DNA of 64,000 nucleotides, taken from Thiocystis violacea (GTDB lineage: Bacteria > Pseudomonadota > Gammaproteobacteria > Chromatiales > Chromatiaceae). The DNA lies in the NCBI RefSeq assembly GCF_016583565.1, contig NZ_NRRF01000024.1, positions 1-64,000 of the forward strand. The letters run 5' to 3'. The notes under the pieces are model-generated. The model saw only the letters and a program-made list of their open reading frames with translations, searched no databases and was not told the origin of the DNA. Position numbers and translations under genes: made by a program. Positions 27,392-36,773 of the stretch are shown here, piece after piece (position 1 is the stretch's first letter; every line of letters begins with the position of its first letter).

Positions 27392-28267
27392 TCAGGAATC
27401 CTTCAGCACCGCGGCGCAGGCCGCAGGCGTGCTCGGCGTGCTCGGCTTGCCCCCTCCTTTCTTGCTGGGTTTAAGGGCCTCATCGCTGAGCCACCAAGCG
27501 AGTTCCTGACCACAGCCGTCCCCCGCGGGCACGGGGCTTTGCGCCTTACACTGCGTGCTTCCGGGCGGACAGACGAGACGGACGTGGAAATGAGCGTCGT
27601 GCTTCCACCAGGGGCGCACCTTCCGCAACCAGCTGCGCTCACCTGTCGCGCTCTGACAGAGGGCCTGCTTGATGGCGGCGTTGACGAAGATACGGTCGAC
27701 CTTGGGGTGACGCGCCGCGCTCTCGATCAAGGCCTGCTGGTCTGGCCCCCAGAAACGGCTGACGCTCCGCCCGCCCGGCGCGACCATGCTCTGCGGGTCG
27801 GGCCGGTTACCCATGAGCCGATTGGCTTCGGCCGGCGAGGACGCAAGGGTGAACCAAATGTCCACGTCCAGTCCGTTTTGATGGCTGCGATGGGAGGAGG
27901 ACATGCGACCACCGCGCGGCTGACTCAGATCCCCCACCATGAGGACGCCATTGCCCCGGCGCGCCTGACTGCGTCCCAGATCGTCGATGAAGCTCAGGAG
28001 CTCTGGATGACCATAGTAGCGATTGCGGTAACGGCGCACGCTCACATACCCGGGGCCAGTCGCCGGGAGCGTTTGCGCGCCGGCGATACAACCGTTGGAA
28101 GCCCCGCCGATGACCTCCGTCATGCCGCTGGACGGCCGGCGCACCTCGGACCAGGGCGTGGCCGAGACCGAGGTGGCGACTGACAAGGCGACGACGGCGA
28201 CCAACATCATCGCCCCCGAAATCCGCTGCAAACGACCGCTGGCGAAGGAAAGGCTGCGTCGAGACAT
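27392..28267 (-). CDS. mepA: Penicillin-insensitive murein endopeptidase MepA
   Basis: From ATG 28267 (GGAG site 8 bases upstream) the protein has 291 residues. It has a Sec signal peptide ('MMLVAVVALSVATSVSA') and then the mature LAS metallopeptidase. Zinc ligands are visible in 'SSHRSHQNGLDVDIW' and 'KHDAHFHVRLVCPP'. MepA cleaves D-Ala-mDAP cross-links in periplasmic peptidoglycan. Extra cysteines in the last third suggest disulfides, as in E. coli MepA, and the C-terminus ends in a Lys/Ser/Pro-rich tail. It is convergent with the DUF4407 gene and lies downstream of ffh on the same strand. Confidence 0.93.
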   Translation of the reverse strand: MSRRSLSFASGRLQRISGAMMLVAVVALSVATSVSATPWSEVRRPSSGMTEVIGGASNGCIAGAQTLPATGPGYVSVRRYRNRYYGHPELLSFIDDLGRSQARRGNGVLMVGDLSQPRGGRMSSSHRSHQNGLDVDIWFTLASSPAEANRLMGNRPDPQSMVAPGGRSVSRFWGPDQQALIESAARHPKVDRIFVNAAIKQALCQSATGERSWLRKVRPWWKHDAHFHVRLVCPPGSTQCKAQSPVPAGDGCGQELAWWLSDEALKPSKKGGGKPSTPSTPAACAAVLKDS

Positions 28268-28438
28268 CCTGAAACTCCTGGTCCTGGGCTCGCAAAAAAG
28301 GGTTTGGCGCGTCACGAAGGCGCGGACAGCTCGAGCCCCAAGCGAGACCCGTCGCCCGCCCGAGATGCAGCCGGACACGCCTGAATCAAGTCACTGCAAA
28401 CAGGCCGCGGGCTGCGGAACACGCAACCCGGCGGCAAG

Positions 28439-29833
28439 TCACATCGGAAAACCGCCAGGCGGGAGCCCTCCACCGGGCGGCATGAAGCCCGGCGGCAGCT
28501 TGCCCTGCATGGAGCGCATCATCTTCGCCATGTTGCCGCCCTTCATCTTCTTCAGCATCTTCTGCATCTGGGTGAACTGCTTGAGCAGCCGGTTCACGTC
28601 CTGCACCTGGGCGCCCGAGCCCGCGGCGATGCGCCGCTTCCTGGAGCCCTTGATGATGGCGGGGAAGCGCCGCTCCTGGAGCGTCATGGAGTTGATGATG
28701 GCGACCAGCTTGCCGAGCTCCTTGTCGTTGGCCTTTTCCTTGACGTGATCCGGGATCTGGCTCATGCCGGGCAGCTTGTCCATCATGCTCATGATGCCCC
28801 CCATCTTGTTCATCTGGTCGAGCTGCTCCTTGAAATCGACCAGGTCGAAGTCCTTTCCCTTCTTGATCTTCCTGACCAGCTTCTCGGCCTGATCGCGATC
28901 GACCTTTTCCTGGACCTGCTCCACCAGCGAGACCACGTCGCCCATGCCGAGAATGCGCGAGGCGACCCGATCGGGATAGAAGGGCTCCAGCGCCGTGGTC
29001 TTCTCGCCCGTGCCGAGGAACTTGATCGGCTTGCCGGTGATCTGGCGGATGGACAAGGCGGCGCCGCCGCGCGCATCGCCGTCGGTCTTGGTCAGAATGA
29101 CGCCGGTGAGCGGCAGAGCCTCGTCGAACGCCTTGGCCGTGTTGGCGGCGTCCTGACCCGTCATGGAGTCCACCACGAAGAGGGTCTCGACGGGTTTGAG
29201 GGCGGCATGGATGCACTTGATCTCATCCATCATGGCCGAATCGACGTGCAGGCGGCCCGCCGTATCGACGATGAGGACGTCCTTGAATTGCTTGCGCGCC
29301 GTGTCCAGGGCACGCTTGGCGATCGCGACTGGATCCTCATCGCCGCTGCTCGGGCAGAAGGTCGCGCCGACCTCCCCGGCAACCGTCTTGAGCTGCTCGA
29401 TGGCCGCCGGACGATAGACGTCACAGCTCACCACCATGACCGATTTCTTCTGCTTCTCCTGCAGCCAGCGGGCGAGCTTGGCGACACTGGTGGTCTTGCC
29501 CGAGCCCTGCAGACCGGCCATGAGGACGATCGCCGGCGGCTGAGCGGTCAGATCGAGCTGCTCGTTGGCCTCGCCCATGATCGTGATCAGTTCGTCATTG
29601 ACGATCTTGATCAGCACCTGCCCCGGAGTGAGGCTCTTGGTCACGGCCTCGCCGAGCGCCTTCTCCCGAACATCCTCCACGAACTGCCGCACGACGGGGA
29701 GCGCAACATCGGCCTCGATCAGCGCCATGCGCACTTCGCGCATGGTGTCCTTGATGTTCTCTTCGCTGAGTCGACCCTGACCCCGCAGGTTGGTCAAGAC
29801 CCGTTCGAAGCGGTCCTGGAGATTCTCAAACAT
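28439..29833 (-). CDS. ffh: Signal recognition particle protein Ffh
   Basis: The 464-residue protein starts 'MFENLQDRFERVLTNLRGQG' (ATG 29833). The N domain is followed by the G domain with P-loop 'GLQGSGKTT', 'DVYRPAAIEQL', 'DTAGRLH' and 'TKTDGDARGG'. The methionine-rich M domain ends in Met/Gly/Pro repeats. It binds 4.5S RNA and targets nascent membrane proteins to FtsY. It is divergent from the CcsA/YpjD gene, as usual in gammaproteobacteria. Confidence 0.98.
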   Translation of the reverse strand: MFENLQDRFERVLTNLRGQGRLSEENIKDTMREVRMALIEADVALPVVRQFVEDVREKALGEAVTKSLTPGQVLIKIVNDELITIMGEANEQLDLTAQPPAIVLMAGLQGSGKTTSVAKLARWLQEKQKKSVMVVSCDVYRPAAIEQLKTVAGEVGATFCPSSGDEDPVAIAKRALDTARKQFKDVLIVDTAGRLHVDSAMMDEIKCIHAALKPVETLFVVDSMTGQDAANTAKAFDEALPLTGVILTKTDGDARGGAALSIRQITGKPIKFLGTGEKTTALEPFYPDRVASRILGMGDVVSLVEQVQEKVDRDQAEKLVRKIKKGKDFDLVDFKEQLDQMNKMGGIMSMMDKLPGMSQIPDHVKEKANDKELGKLVAIINSMTLQERRFPAIIKGSRKRRIAAGSGAQVQDVNRLLKQFTQMQKMLKKMKGGNMAKMMRSMQGKLPPGFMPPGGGLPPGGFPM

Positions 29834-29918
29834 GATCCGACCTCGATGGGGCGTCAGGCCCGGCCCCTGTTGTTTCAAGAAAAAACTGTCACCGTCGGTT
29901 TACGGCGTAACTTGTGAG

Positions 29919-29924
29919 TATAAT
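29919..29924 (+). promoter_or_regulatory. TATAAT -10 box between ffh and ypjD
   Basis: A consensus TATAAT on the plus strand lies in the 327-base ffh-ypjD spacer and would give ypjD a leader of about 230 bases. No good TTGACA partner is present at 16-18 bases, so this is a partial promoter match. No gene was seen elsewhere in the spacer. Confidence 0.4.
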
Positions 29925-30160
29925 GCAGGGTCAATGTCTGACGATATGACCATGGCGCTCAGCGGAGCTTGGTCGATCGACACTGCAGGGCCTTGCGAAC
30001 CTCGCCTTGACGCAAAGAACAGGCGTTCGCGGCCGCTGAAATGACAGACGACAACAGGCGCCGAGGTCGACACCTGTTCGATCGCCTCAGGAGTGCAGCC
30101 GATCGAATCCACCTGGGCCAGCCGTCACACCAAGAACCGAGCACCATCGAAGTCCAGCGT

Positions 30161-30973
30161 ATGACTCATACCTTCCTCGCCTATGTCGCCACCCTCTGCT
30201 ACCTCGCGGCCGCCTCCTTCATCGGCATGCGGCTCTTCAGAAAGCAGGGCTGGGTTCCACAGCGCAGCATCGCCCTCGCGGTCGGGTTCGCGGGCCTGCT
30301 TCTGCACGCCTGGCTGCTCTGGGACAGCATCTTCAGCAGCGCCGGGATCAACCTGGGCTTCTATCACGCCTTGGCGCTGACCTCATGGACCATCGTTGCG
30401 CTGCTGCTGGTGTCCAGCCTGACGAAGCCGGTCGACAACCTCGGACTCATCCTGCTCCCAGCGGCGGCCTTGAGCGTGATCATGGAGACCCACTTCGCGG
30501 ACGTCGGGTTCATGCGCGCCTCGGCTGGGTGGCCGCTCAAGATCCACGTCTTGCTGTCGATGCTTGCCTACAGCCTGCTGACCCTCGCCGCCGTGCAGGC
30601 CATCCTGCTTGCCGTCCAGGATCATCACCTGCGCAACAGGCATCCAGGCGGATTCGTGCGCACGCTTCCGCCGCTCCAGACGATGGAAAGCCTGCTCTTC
30701 GAGATGATCACCGCCGGCTTCGTCTTGCTAACCCTGGCGCTGCTGAGTGGATTCGCCTTCCTGGAAAATATGTTCGCCCAGCACCTGGTGCACAAGACAG
30801 TGCTCTCTGTCTTGGCCTGGCTGGTCTTCGGCGGCCTGCTGATCGGGCGGTTCCGCAACGGCTGGCGCGGGCGGACGGCCATCGTCTGGACGCTTGGCGG
30901 CTTCGTCATGCTGATTCTCGCCTACTTCGGCAGCAAGGCCGTGCTCCAATTCGTCCTGCATCGCGCCGGCTGA
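30161..30973 (+). CDS. CcsA/YpjD family inner membrane protein
   Basis: The 270-residue protein starts 'MTHTFLAYVATLCYLAAASF' and is almost entirely hydrophobic, with about eight transmembrane helices. It has the CcsA-type 'KIHVLLSMLAYSLLTLAAVQA' segment, whose His is a family haem ligand, and the conserved 'HLVHKTVLSVLAWLVF'. In E. coli the homologue YpjD lies beside ffh, as here; its exact role is not settled and it is not the main cytochrome c maturation protein. The same frame opens earlier (30041), but the family start is at 30161. A strong hairpin follows 18 bases after the stop. Confidence 0.88.
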   Translation: MTHTFLAYVATLCYLAAASFIGMRLFRKQGWVPQRSIALAVGFAGLLLHAWLLWDSIFSSAGINLGFYHALALTSWTIVALLLVSSLTKPVDNLGLILLPAAALSVIMETHFADVGFMRASAGWPLKIHVLLSMLAYSLLTLAAVQAILLAVQDHHLRNRHPGGFVRTLPPLQTMESLLFEMITAGFVLLTLALLSGFAFLENMFAQHLVHKTVLSVLAWLVFGGLLIGRFRNGWRGRTAIVWTLGGFVMLILAYFGSKAVLQFVLHRAG

Positions 30974-30991
30974 AGCTGGCAGCGCGTCACG

Positions 30992-31024
30992 CGCGAGGGG
31001 GCGCCAATCGGGCGCCCCCTCGCG
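30992..31024. terminator. Perfect 14-bp stem hairpin after ypjD
   Basis: CGCGAGGGGGCGCC (30992-31005) and its exact complement (31011-31024) enclose a 5-base loop. No T-run follows, so it may work with Rho or as a transcript-end stabiliser. It sits just past the ypjD stop. Confidence 0.65.
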
Positions 31025-31256
31025 ATCAACGGGCGGGGCTAGAAGCCCGGAAATCGCAGCGCTCGGCCCCCGGGCGCCGATTGACGCCGAGCCGCACCCG
31101 CCGAGCCGCAAAGATGCGCCCAAGGCGAAGGATCACGTCGCCCTGGGGCTTGTCACCCTGGCACCTTCAGGTGCAGAATCACCCTGCCAGTCAGCGACCA
31201 TCGCGGCAGCTCCCAAGCCCCGCCAGATCGGTTGAGGATTCGGTCAGTCAAGACTC

Positions 31257-31327
<71 letters not shown>

Positions 31328-31332
<5 letters not shown>

Positions 31333-31357
31333 ATTCAATCGCTACACCAATTCAATC
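31328..31357. repeat. 13-bp direct repeat at tRNA-Ala 3' end
   Basis: CACCAATTCAATC occurs at 31328-31340, including the last bases of the tRNA (CACCA), and again at 31345-31357. The short duplication at a tRNA 3' end could be a remnant of an integration event. No integrase gene lies nearby. Bases 31358-31611 hold no convincing gene. Confidence 0.6.
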
Positions 31358-31611
31358 AGGGTGTTACAGCCCTCGCCCAACGACCTTCAGCCTCTCATCG
31401 ACTCGGTGTCCGAGCAAGCCTGGCGTTCGGTCGTTTTCACGACCGTAGGGCCGCGCATGAACTTCCGTGTTGCGAGCGCCAGCCAGCGGAATGACCGCCA
31501 AGCCGCGCAAGCCAGGCTTGAGCCCTGGAGTTTCGAAGTCCTGGGTCCAGGCACGAGCGAGGCCATCGCGATGGGCCATGTCACGACCTACCCATTCCGA
31601 GGACTGAATCC

Positions 31612-31998
31612 TTGCTATCCGTTCTATCGGTCTTCGCCGGCGCCGGTCTAGGTGCTGTATTACGCTGGGTGCTCGGGAGCCGCTTGAACCCGATCTTTCC
31701 GACGCTTCCCCTTGGCACGCTCGCGGCGAATCTGCTCGGCGGTCTCTTGATCGGGTTCGCCTTCGCCTGGCTCAATCGCCACCCGGGCGTCGCCCCCGAG
31801 ATACGCCTGCTGATCATCACCGGATTCCTGGGCGGCCTAACGACCTTCTCGACCTTCTCCGCGGAGGTGGTGAATTTGCTCGGCCGCGGAGAGTTGCTCT
31901 GGGGGTTCGGAGCCATCCTGGCCCATGTCTCGGGCTCACTCACCCTGACAGCGGCCGGAATCTGGCTGGCTCACGCCGTGGTTGGCAGGGGCTTCTAG
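31612..31998 (+). CDS. crcB: Fluoride exporter CrcB/Fluc
   Basis: The 128-residue protein has four transmembrane helices. It shows the family motifs '[13 protein letters not shown]', '[15 protein letters not shown]' and '[19 protein letters not shown]', whose Asn and Phe residues line the fluoride pore. The start is TTG 31612 with GAGG upstream. The protein assembles as a dual-topology dimer and expels F- from the cytoplasm. I looked for the conserved fluoride riboswitch core upstream and did not find a convincing one. A DUF190 gene follows 35 bases later, a frequent partner of crcB. Confidence 0.95.
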   Translation: MLSVLSVFAGAGLGAVLRWVLGSRLNPIFPTLPLGTLAANLLGGLLIGFAFAWLNRHPGVAPEIRLLIITGFLGGLTTFSTFSAEVVNLLGRGELLWGFGAILAHVSGSLTLTAAGIWLAHAVVGRGF

Positions 31999-32033
31999 GC
32001 TTTCTCAACCTGACCTTGATCGGAACCACAACC

Positions 32034-32360
32034 ATGCAAGGCTGTTTTCTCAAGTTCTATGTCGCGGAGAACCGCCGACATCACCACAAGCTCGCCTACG
32101 AATGGCTCCTCGAGGAGGCAAAGCAGCTCGGCCTGCAAGGTGGCTCGGCCTTCCGCGCGCTTGCCGGATTCGGCCGACACGGGCGTTTGCACGAAGAGCA
32201 CTTCTTCGAACTCGCCGGAGATCTTCCGGTGGAGGTCGGGTTCGTCGTCACGGCGGAAGAAGCGGATCGCCTCATCGCCCATATCGGCGGGCAGGGATTG
32301 AACCTGTTCTACCTGCGTGTCCCGGTGGAGTCCGGCTTCACGAACGGTGGGAAGGCCTAG
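32034..32360 (+). CDS. DUF190 family protein
   Basis: From ATG 32034 the protein has 108 residues beginning 'MQGCFLKFYVAENRRHHHKL'. It contains 'GGSAFRALAGFGRHGRLHEE' and 'DLPVEVGFVVTAEEADRL', the DUF190 core, which has a ferredoxin-like/PII-like fold. DUF190 genes are often next to crcB, suggesting a role in fluoride response, but the mechanism is unknown. It is convergent with the MrfB-like gene. Confidence 0.9.
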   Translation: MQGCFLKFYVAENRRHHHKLAYEWLLEEAKQLGLQGGSAFRALAGFGRHGRLHEEHFFELAGDLPVEVGFVVTAEEADRLIAHIGGQGLNLFYLRVPVESGFTNGGKA

Positions 32361-32408
32361 CAGCCCGTCGGCGTGCGCGATTGCGAAACGCCAAGCCGCC
32401 GTCACTGC

Positions 32409-33710
32409 TCAAGCGCCGCGCTTGAGCGCCAACTTGGCCTCTAGACGCTCGCAGCGGCGATCTCGCTCGGGACTGGGCGAGAGCGCGATCGCATAGCCGA
32501 GCGCGCGGAGAAGATCGCGGCTCCGATGCTCGTGATACTTCGCCAATGCCGCAAGCGCCGCCTGCTCGCCCGCCGCGGCTAGCGTCTCCCAAATCGCGCA
32601 GGCCTCGCCCCACTCCCCCCGCCGCCGATGCAGGCGCGCCAGTTCGAGCAGCCCGGCGGTGCCGAGCCGGTGCCGGTCGGCGCGCAACATCCACAGCGCC
32701 CTGTCCGGCTGCCCATGGCCGATGTGGTGCGCGGCCACGGCGTGGGTATCCGCACCCAGCGAAACGGGATCCTCGAAGGCTTCGCCCAACACCGGGACCA
32801 GACCGACCAGCGAGAAGAGATCCCAGCGGTTATGGCGCAGCACGGCCGCGAGGCCGGTTGTGTCGCCACGCCGCAGCCAATCGAGCCAAGCCAGTGGCGC
32901 CGCGGAACCGGGCATGTCGCCCTCGCGCTCCAATCCGAGGAGTCGGGACTCGGCGGTCGCGAGACGGCAGTCGGGCCAGACGCGCCCGAAGGCTCGACGC
33001 ACCGGGGCGAGCAGGTCGAGGTGCGGCAGCCGTGCGAATGGATCCGGCTGCTCGCAGAGGCGAAAGCGTGTGGTCAGCAAGGGCACGTCGAACGAACGGC
33101 CGTTGTAGCTGACCATGGCTCCAGCGCCCGTGATCGCGCCCCGGACCGCTTCCAGGTATTCGGCCTCGGCGTCCAGCCGGGTGAGGAGGTACTGACGCAG
33201 TCGCCAACCCTCCCCATCGGCCGAGACGATCCCAGTCAGAAAGGCCCAGGTCCCACTCCCGCCCGAGAGACCACTCGTCTCGGTATCCAGATAGACCAGA
33301 GGGGCCGATGGGGGCTGCGTCGCGACCTTGGGCGCCATCAGCACCCGGAGGCTGCTTGGGAGACGCTCGACGACAGCGCCGTCCGGCTTGAGCACGACCC
33401 GCCCGTGCCTCAGTCGCGCGCCCAGCCGACGCTCGATCAGGAGGACCCCGGGCGCAAGCGCCTGAGCGCCAAGCGCCTCCCGCAGCGCGACCTCGTCCGG
33501 CACCTTCGAGCGCACAGGCTCCCGACCGACCATGAGACGGCGGACGCGATCGGAGAAGGAGGGCGCGAGGGTCGCGGCCGACCCAGTGTCCGCGGACACC
33601 GGCGGCTCGGGCCGTCCAGCCTGGCCGCGCAGCCGCCTCAGCCGATCACCGACGGATGGATCTGGCTTGTCCACCGGCCACTCGCCGCTGCGGCACGGCC
33701 GGCTCGGCAA
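32409..33710 (-). CDS. YprB/MrfB-like RNase H-fold exonuclease
   Basis: The 433-residue protein has a DEDD exonuclease core: 'APLVYLDTETSGLSGGSG' (DxE), 'AMVSYNGRSFDVPLLTTRF' and 'LRHNRWDLFSLVGL' (late Asp). A helical C-terminal region resembles TPR helices. This is the YprB ribonuclease H-like family. In Bacillus subtilis the homologue MrfB is a 3'-5' DNA exonuclease that works with helicase MrfA in mitomycin C repair. The matching helicase lies 0.4 kb upstream on the same strand. The first ATG overlaps the preceding gene by 65 bases; a GTG at 33674 is a plausible alternative start. Confidence 0.85.
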   Translation of the reverse strand: MPSRPCRSGEWPVDKPDPSVGDRLRRLRGQAGRPEPPVSADTGSAATLAPSFSDRVRRLMVGREPVRSKVPDEVALREALGAQALAPGVLLIERRLGARLRHGRVVLKPDGAVVERLPSSLRVLMAPKVATQPPSAPLVYLDTETSGLSGGSGTWAFLTGIVSADGEGWRLRQYLLTRLDAEAEYLEAVRGAITGAGAMVSYNGRSFDVPLLTTRFRLCEQPDPFARLPHLDLLAPVRRAFGRVWPDCRLATAESRLLGLEREGDMPGSAAPLAWLDWLRRGDTTGLAAVLRHNRWDLFSLVGLVPVLGEAFEDPVSLGADTHAVAAHHIGHGQPDRALWMLRADRHRLGTAGLLELARLHRRRGEWGEACAIWETLAAAGEQAALAALAKYHEHRSRDLLRALGYAIALSPSPERDRRCERLEAKLALKRGA

Positions 33711-34101
33711 AGAACTGGATCAGCCCGAGGACGAGGCAGGCCAGCGATGCCCCGAGGGCGAACGCCGAATAGACCGCCGTGTGCAAGAGCGACGCCTTGG
33801 TCCGATCCCAGTTGTTCAGCCGCACCTTGATGAGATCGGGCGTGACGAAATACGCCATGCCGTCCTGCCCCAAGGCGGTCAGGGAGGAGCGTGCCAAGTG
33901 GTCGTCCAGCGGCTCGTCCTCGAGATAGATGCGGAAGCTCGCGCGCGTCTGATCGATGGACAAGGCGGATTCCTTGGGCGTCCACCAGATCTGGTCGTCG
34001 CCCCAGATGGCGCGGCCGTAGTCGATGCCGAACAGTGATCCGGCGATCGGTGTGCCAATGAGTCCGACCAGCAGCACCGCATTGATTTTACGTGTCATCA
34101 T
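33646..34101 (-). CDS. Membrane protein of unknown function between helicase and nuclease genes
   Basis: The 151-residue protein has an N-terminal hydrophobic segment ('INAVLLVGLIGTPIAGSLFG') and a second near 115-132 ('VYSAFALGASLACLVLGLIQ'). The soluble part between them contains 'YGRAIWGDDQIWWTPKE'. The family is not recognised. The gene lies between the MrfA-like helicase and MrfB-like nuclease genes, 19 bases after the former and overlapping the latter, so it is probably in the same transcript. Its relation to DNA repair is unknown. Confidence 0.65.
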   Translation of the reverse strand: MMTRKINAVLLVGLIGTPIAGSLFGIDYGRAIWGDDQIWWTPKESALSIDQTRASFRIYLEDEPLDDHLARSSLTALGQDGMAYFVTPDLIKVRLNNWDRTKASLLHTAVYSAFALGASLACLVLGLIQFFAEPAVPQRRVAGGQARSIRR

Positions 34102-34120
34102 TCACTATTCACTTCAGATG

Positions 34121-36547
34121 TCATAACAAAAGCTTCAAGACCGCCAGCGCCGCCTGACGTGGCGTCAGGACGTTCGTCTCGTCGCCGAGCAGGACTGGAC
34201 CAACGCAGGCAGGGCATCCGGCGCTGCAGGCGCAGCCCGCAACCAGGTCACGCGCATCCGCGACGAGCTGCGCCGCCGCGTCGTAGAGAGGCGCGGAAAG
34301 TCCGACACCACCGGGGTAGTTGTCGTAGAGAAAGAGCGTTGGCTCGAAGCGATCCCTCGCCCCGGGATCGACCGGGGCGTTGTCCGGGCCGCGCAGCTGA
34401 CCGCGCCCGTCGCCGCCGACGACGGCGAACCAGGTTCCCTGTCCGTCACCAACGGCGCGGCCCAGATCATGGAGCTCCGCCATGGCGCGCAGCACCGCGA
34501 CGTGATGCAGCGCATAGGCGGCGCCCAGAAAACCCTCGATCGCCTGCTGTCGATCCGGCAGCGCGGCCTCCAGCGCACTCGGCTCGGCCTGCCACCACAC
34601 CGCCGTCGTGTGCATCTCCTGATCCGGTAGATCGATGTTGCCATAGCCGACGTTGTCGTGGCTGTAGTAACGAATCTTCTTGTAGCCCGGATAGCGGCGC
34701 ACCAGATGGACCTCGCCATTGGCCGCGACCCCGCCGCCCACGGCCACGCCCTCGAACCGATCCAGGATCTTGAGCCGGGTGTAGTCGATGGCGTCGGTAT
34801 AGTAATCGGCACGGGTGCGGGTGACGAAGGCTTTACGCCCGGTCCAATCCAGGCGCTCCACCTGGTAGGGCTGCGACTGGACCATATAGATCGCGCCCTC
34901 GTAAATGGTTCCCGGCGCGCTGCTGTAGTCGACCTCGGCGATGATGGTCTGGCCGCCGCCCGTGGTATCGATGACGACGAAATTGCCCTCGGCGACGGAG
35001 CGCAACGAGACGCTGTTGGCGGGATAGCTGTCGGCGACCCAGTACCAGCGCTCGCCCTGATGCTGTAGCACGCCTTCATCGCGCAGATAGGCCAGCATCT
35101 CCGCCAGGCTCTCGGCGCCGAAACTGTCACCGTCGCGGAAGGGTAGCTCGAAGGCCGCGCAACGCACGTGCTCCAGCAGGATGAGGAGCTGGTCCGGGTG
35201 GACGCGGGCGTGCTCCGGCGAGGCGCCGAAGATGAATTCCGGGTGGCGGACCAGGAACTGATCGAGCGGATCGCTGGTCGCGACCAGCACCCCGAGCGAG
35301 GGTCGCAGCCGCCGACCCGCCCGTCCGAGCCGCTGCATGGTGGCCGCCACCGTGCCCGGATAGCCGTTGAGTATGGCCACGTCCAGGGCGCCGATGTCGA
35401 CGCCCAACTCCAGGGCCGAGGTCGCGACCACCAGATCGACCTTGCCGGCACGCATCGCCTGCTCGCCGCGACGGCGCTCGCTCGGCAGATAGCCGCCACG
35501 GTAGGCCAGTACGCGCGGCGCGCGGCGCGGGTCATGGTCGAAGACATCCTTCAGGTACTTGGTGATCACCTCGACCATCAGTCGGGAGCGGGCGAAGACG
35601 ATCGCCTTGAGACCCAGCTTGGCCGCCATGCGAGCGATGCGCGTGGACTGCGACCTGGCCGAGGCGCGGATGCCGAGGTCCGGATTGATGACGGGCGGAT
35701 TCCAGAGCAGCAGATGCCGCTCGCCCTGAGGCGCCCCGCTCTCCAGGACCGGCGCGACGGAGGCGCCGCACAGCTGTCCGGCCAACTCCGCCGGATTGGC
35801 GATGGTGGCCGAGGCGAAGATGAAGGTCGGCTCGACGCCATAGAAACGGCAGACACGCCGCAGTCGGCGAAAGACGTTGGCGACATGCGCGCCGAAAACG
35901 CCGCGGTAACTGTGCAGCTCGTCGACGACGACATAGGCCAGTCCCTCGAAGAACTGCGCCCACTTGGTGTGATGCGGCAGGATCGCCTGGTGCAGCATGT
36001 CCGGGTTGCTGACGACGATATCGCCGCGCGTGCGAACCGCCTTGCGGGCGTCGCCCGGCGTGTCGCCGTCGAAGGTGAAGGCCTTGATGCCCGGACCACC
36101 GGCGTCGCTGAGCGCGCGGCTCAGCTCCATCAGCTCGGCGACCTGGTCTTGGGCGAGCGCCTTGGTCGGAAAGAGATAGAGGGCCTTGCGCCCGCCGGCC
36201 AGGACCGACTCCAGCACGGGCAGGTTGTAGCACAGCGTCTTGCCCGAAGCGGTCGGGGTCGCCACCACCAGGTGACGGCCAGCCCGCGCCAGGTCCCAGG
36301 CTTCACGCTGATGGCTGTAGAGCCGCTCCAGACCGCGCCCCCGCAGCGCCTGGGCCAGCTGGGGCGAGAGATCCTCCGGCAGATCGCGCCAGCTCGCCGG
36401 GCGCGCCGGCAGTGTCTGCCTGGCGGCGATGCGCGCCCGGTACTTGGCGGCGAGGCGGGTCTCCAAGCGAGCGACCGCAAAGCTCTCGAAGGATGGCGGC
36501 TGCGGGGATGTCATGCGTGGAAAGTCAGCCTGAAGAGTCGTTGGCAT
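34121..36547 (-). CDS. MrfA/YprA-like DEAD/H helicase with zinc-binding DUF1998 domain
   Basis: The 808-residue SF2 helicase has Walker A 'ATPTASGKTLCYNLPV', 'FPTKALAQDQ', motif II 'VVVDELHSYRG', motif III 'FASATIANPAE' and motif VI 'QRLGRAGRR'. A C-terminal DUF1998 region has a cysteine cluster ('CACSAGCPACVGP'). This is the COG1205 family, which includes B. subtilis MrfA, a 3'-5' helicase required with MrfB for mitomycin C resistance. An in-frame ATG at residue 12 could also be the start. Family assignment is firm; the repair role is inferred from the pair. Confidence 0.9.
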   Translation of the reverse strand: MPTTLQADFPRMTSPQPPSFESFAVARLETRLAAKYRARIAARQTLPARPASWRDLPEDLSPQLAQALRGRGLERLYSHQREAWDLARAGRHLVVATPTASGKTLCYNLPVLESVLAGGRKALYLFPTKALAQDQVAELMELSRALSDAGGPGIKAFTFDGDTPGDARKAVRTRGDIVVSNPDMLHQAILPHHTKWAQFFEGLAYVVVDELHSYRGVFGAHVANVFRRLRRVCRFYGVEPTFIFASATIANPAELAGQLCGASVAPVLESGAPQGERHLLLWNPPVINPDLGIRASARSQSTRIARMAAKLGLKAIVFARSRLMVEVITKYLKDVFDHDPRRAPRVLAYRGGYLPSERRRGEQAMRAGKVDLVVATSALELGVDIGALDVAILNGYPGTVAATMQRLGRAGRRLRPSLGVLVATSDPLDQFLVRHPEFIFGASPEHARVHPDQLLILLEHVRCAAFELPFRDGDSFGAESLAEMLAYLRDEGVLQHQGERWYWVADSYPANSVSLRSVAEGNFVVIDTTGGGQTIIAEVDYSSAPGTIYEGAIYMVQSQPYQVERLDWTGRKAFVTRTRADYYTDAIDYTRLKILDRFEGVAVGGGVAANGEVHLVRRYPGYKKIRYYSHDNVGYGNIDLPDQEMHTTAVWWQAEPSALEAALPDRQQAIEGFLGAAYALHHVAVLRAMAELHDLGRAVGDGQGTWFAVVGGDGRGQLRGPDNAPVDPGARDRFEPTLFLYDNYPGGVGLSAPLYDAAAQLVADARDLVAGCACSAGCPACVGPVLLGDETNVLTPRQAALAVLKLLL

Positions 36548-36773
36548 GCGAAGGTCATTCGGACGTGATGACGGGATGCTCGACGCATGGAGGGGACATC
36601 CGGCCCATGCGTCGCCAGGCGGTCAGCGCCTGCTCGCGCCGACAGGAAGAGGTCACATCGGCCTCGTCGAAGCTTCGTGGGGCGCTGGCCCGCGTCCGCC
36701 CCCAGAAGACAGCCCAACTGTGCCGCCGTGCTCTGTACAATGGCGCATTTAGCGTTCGAGCAAAGGGGCAATC

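Noticed and set aside
31333..31611. Possible fluoride riboswitch upstream of crcB
   Set aside because: I looked for the conserved pseudoknot and GATGG/CTGATG core and found no convincing match.
35168..36568. 466-residue open frame on the plus strand
   Set aside because: It is antisense to the MrfA-like helicase gene and has no family features.
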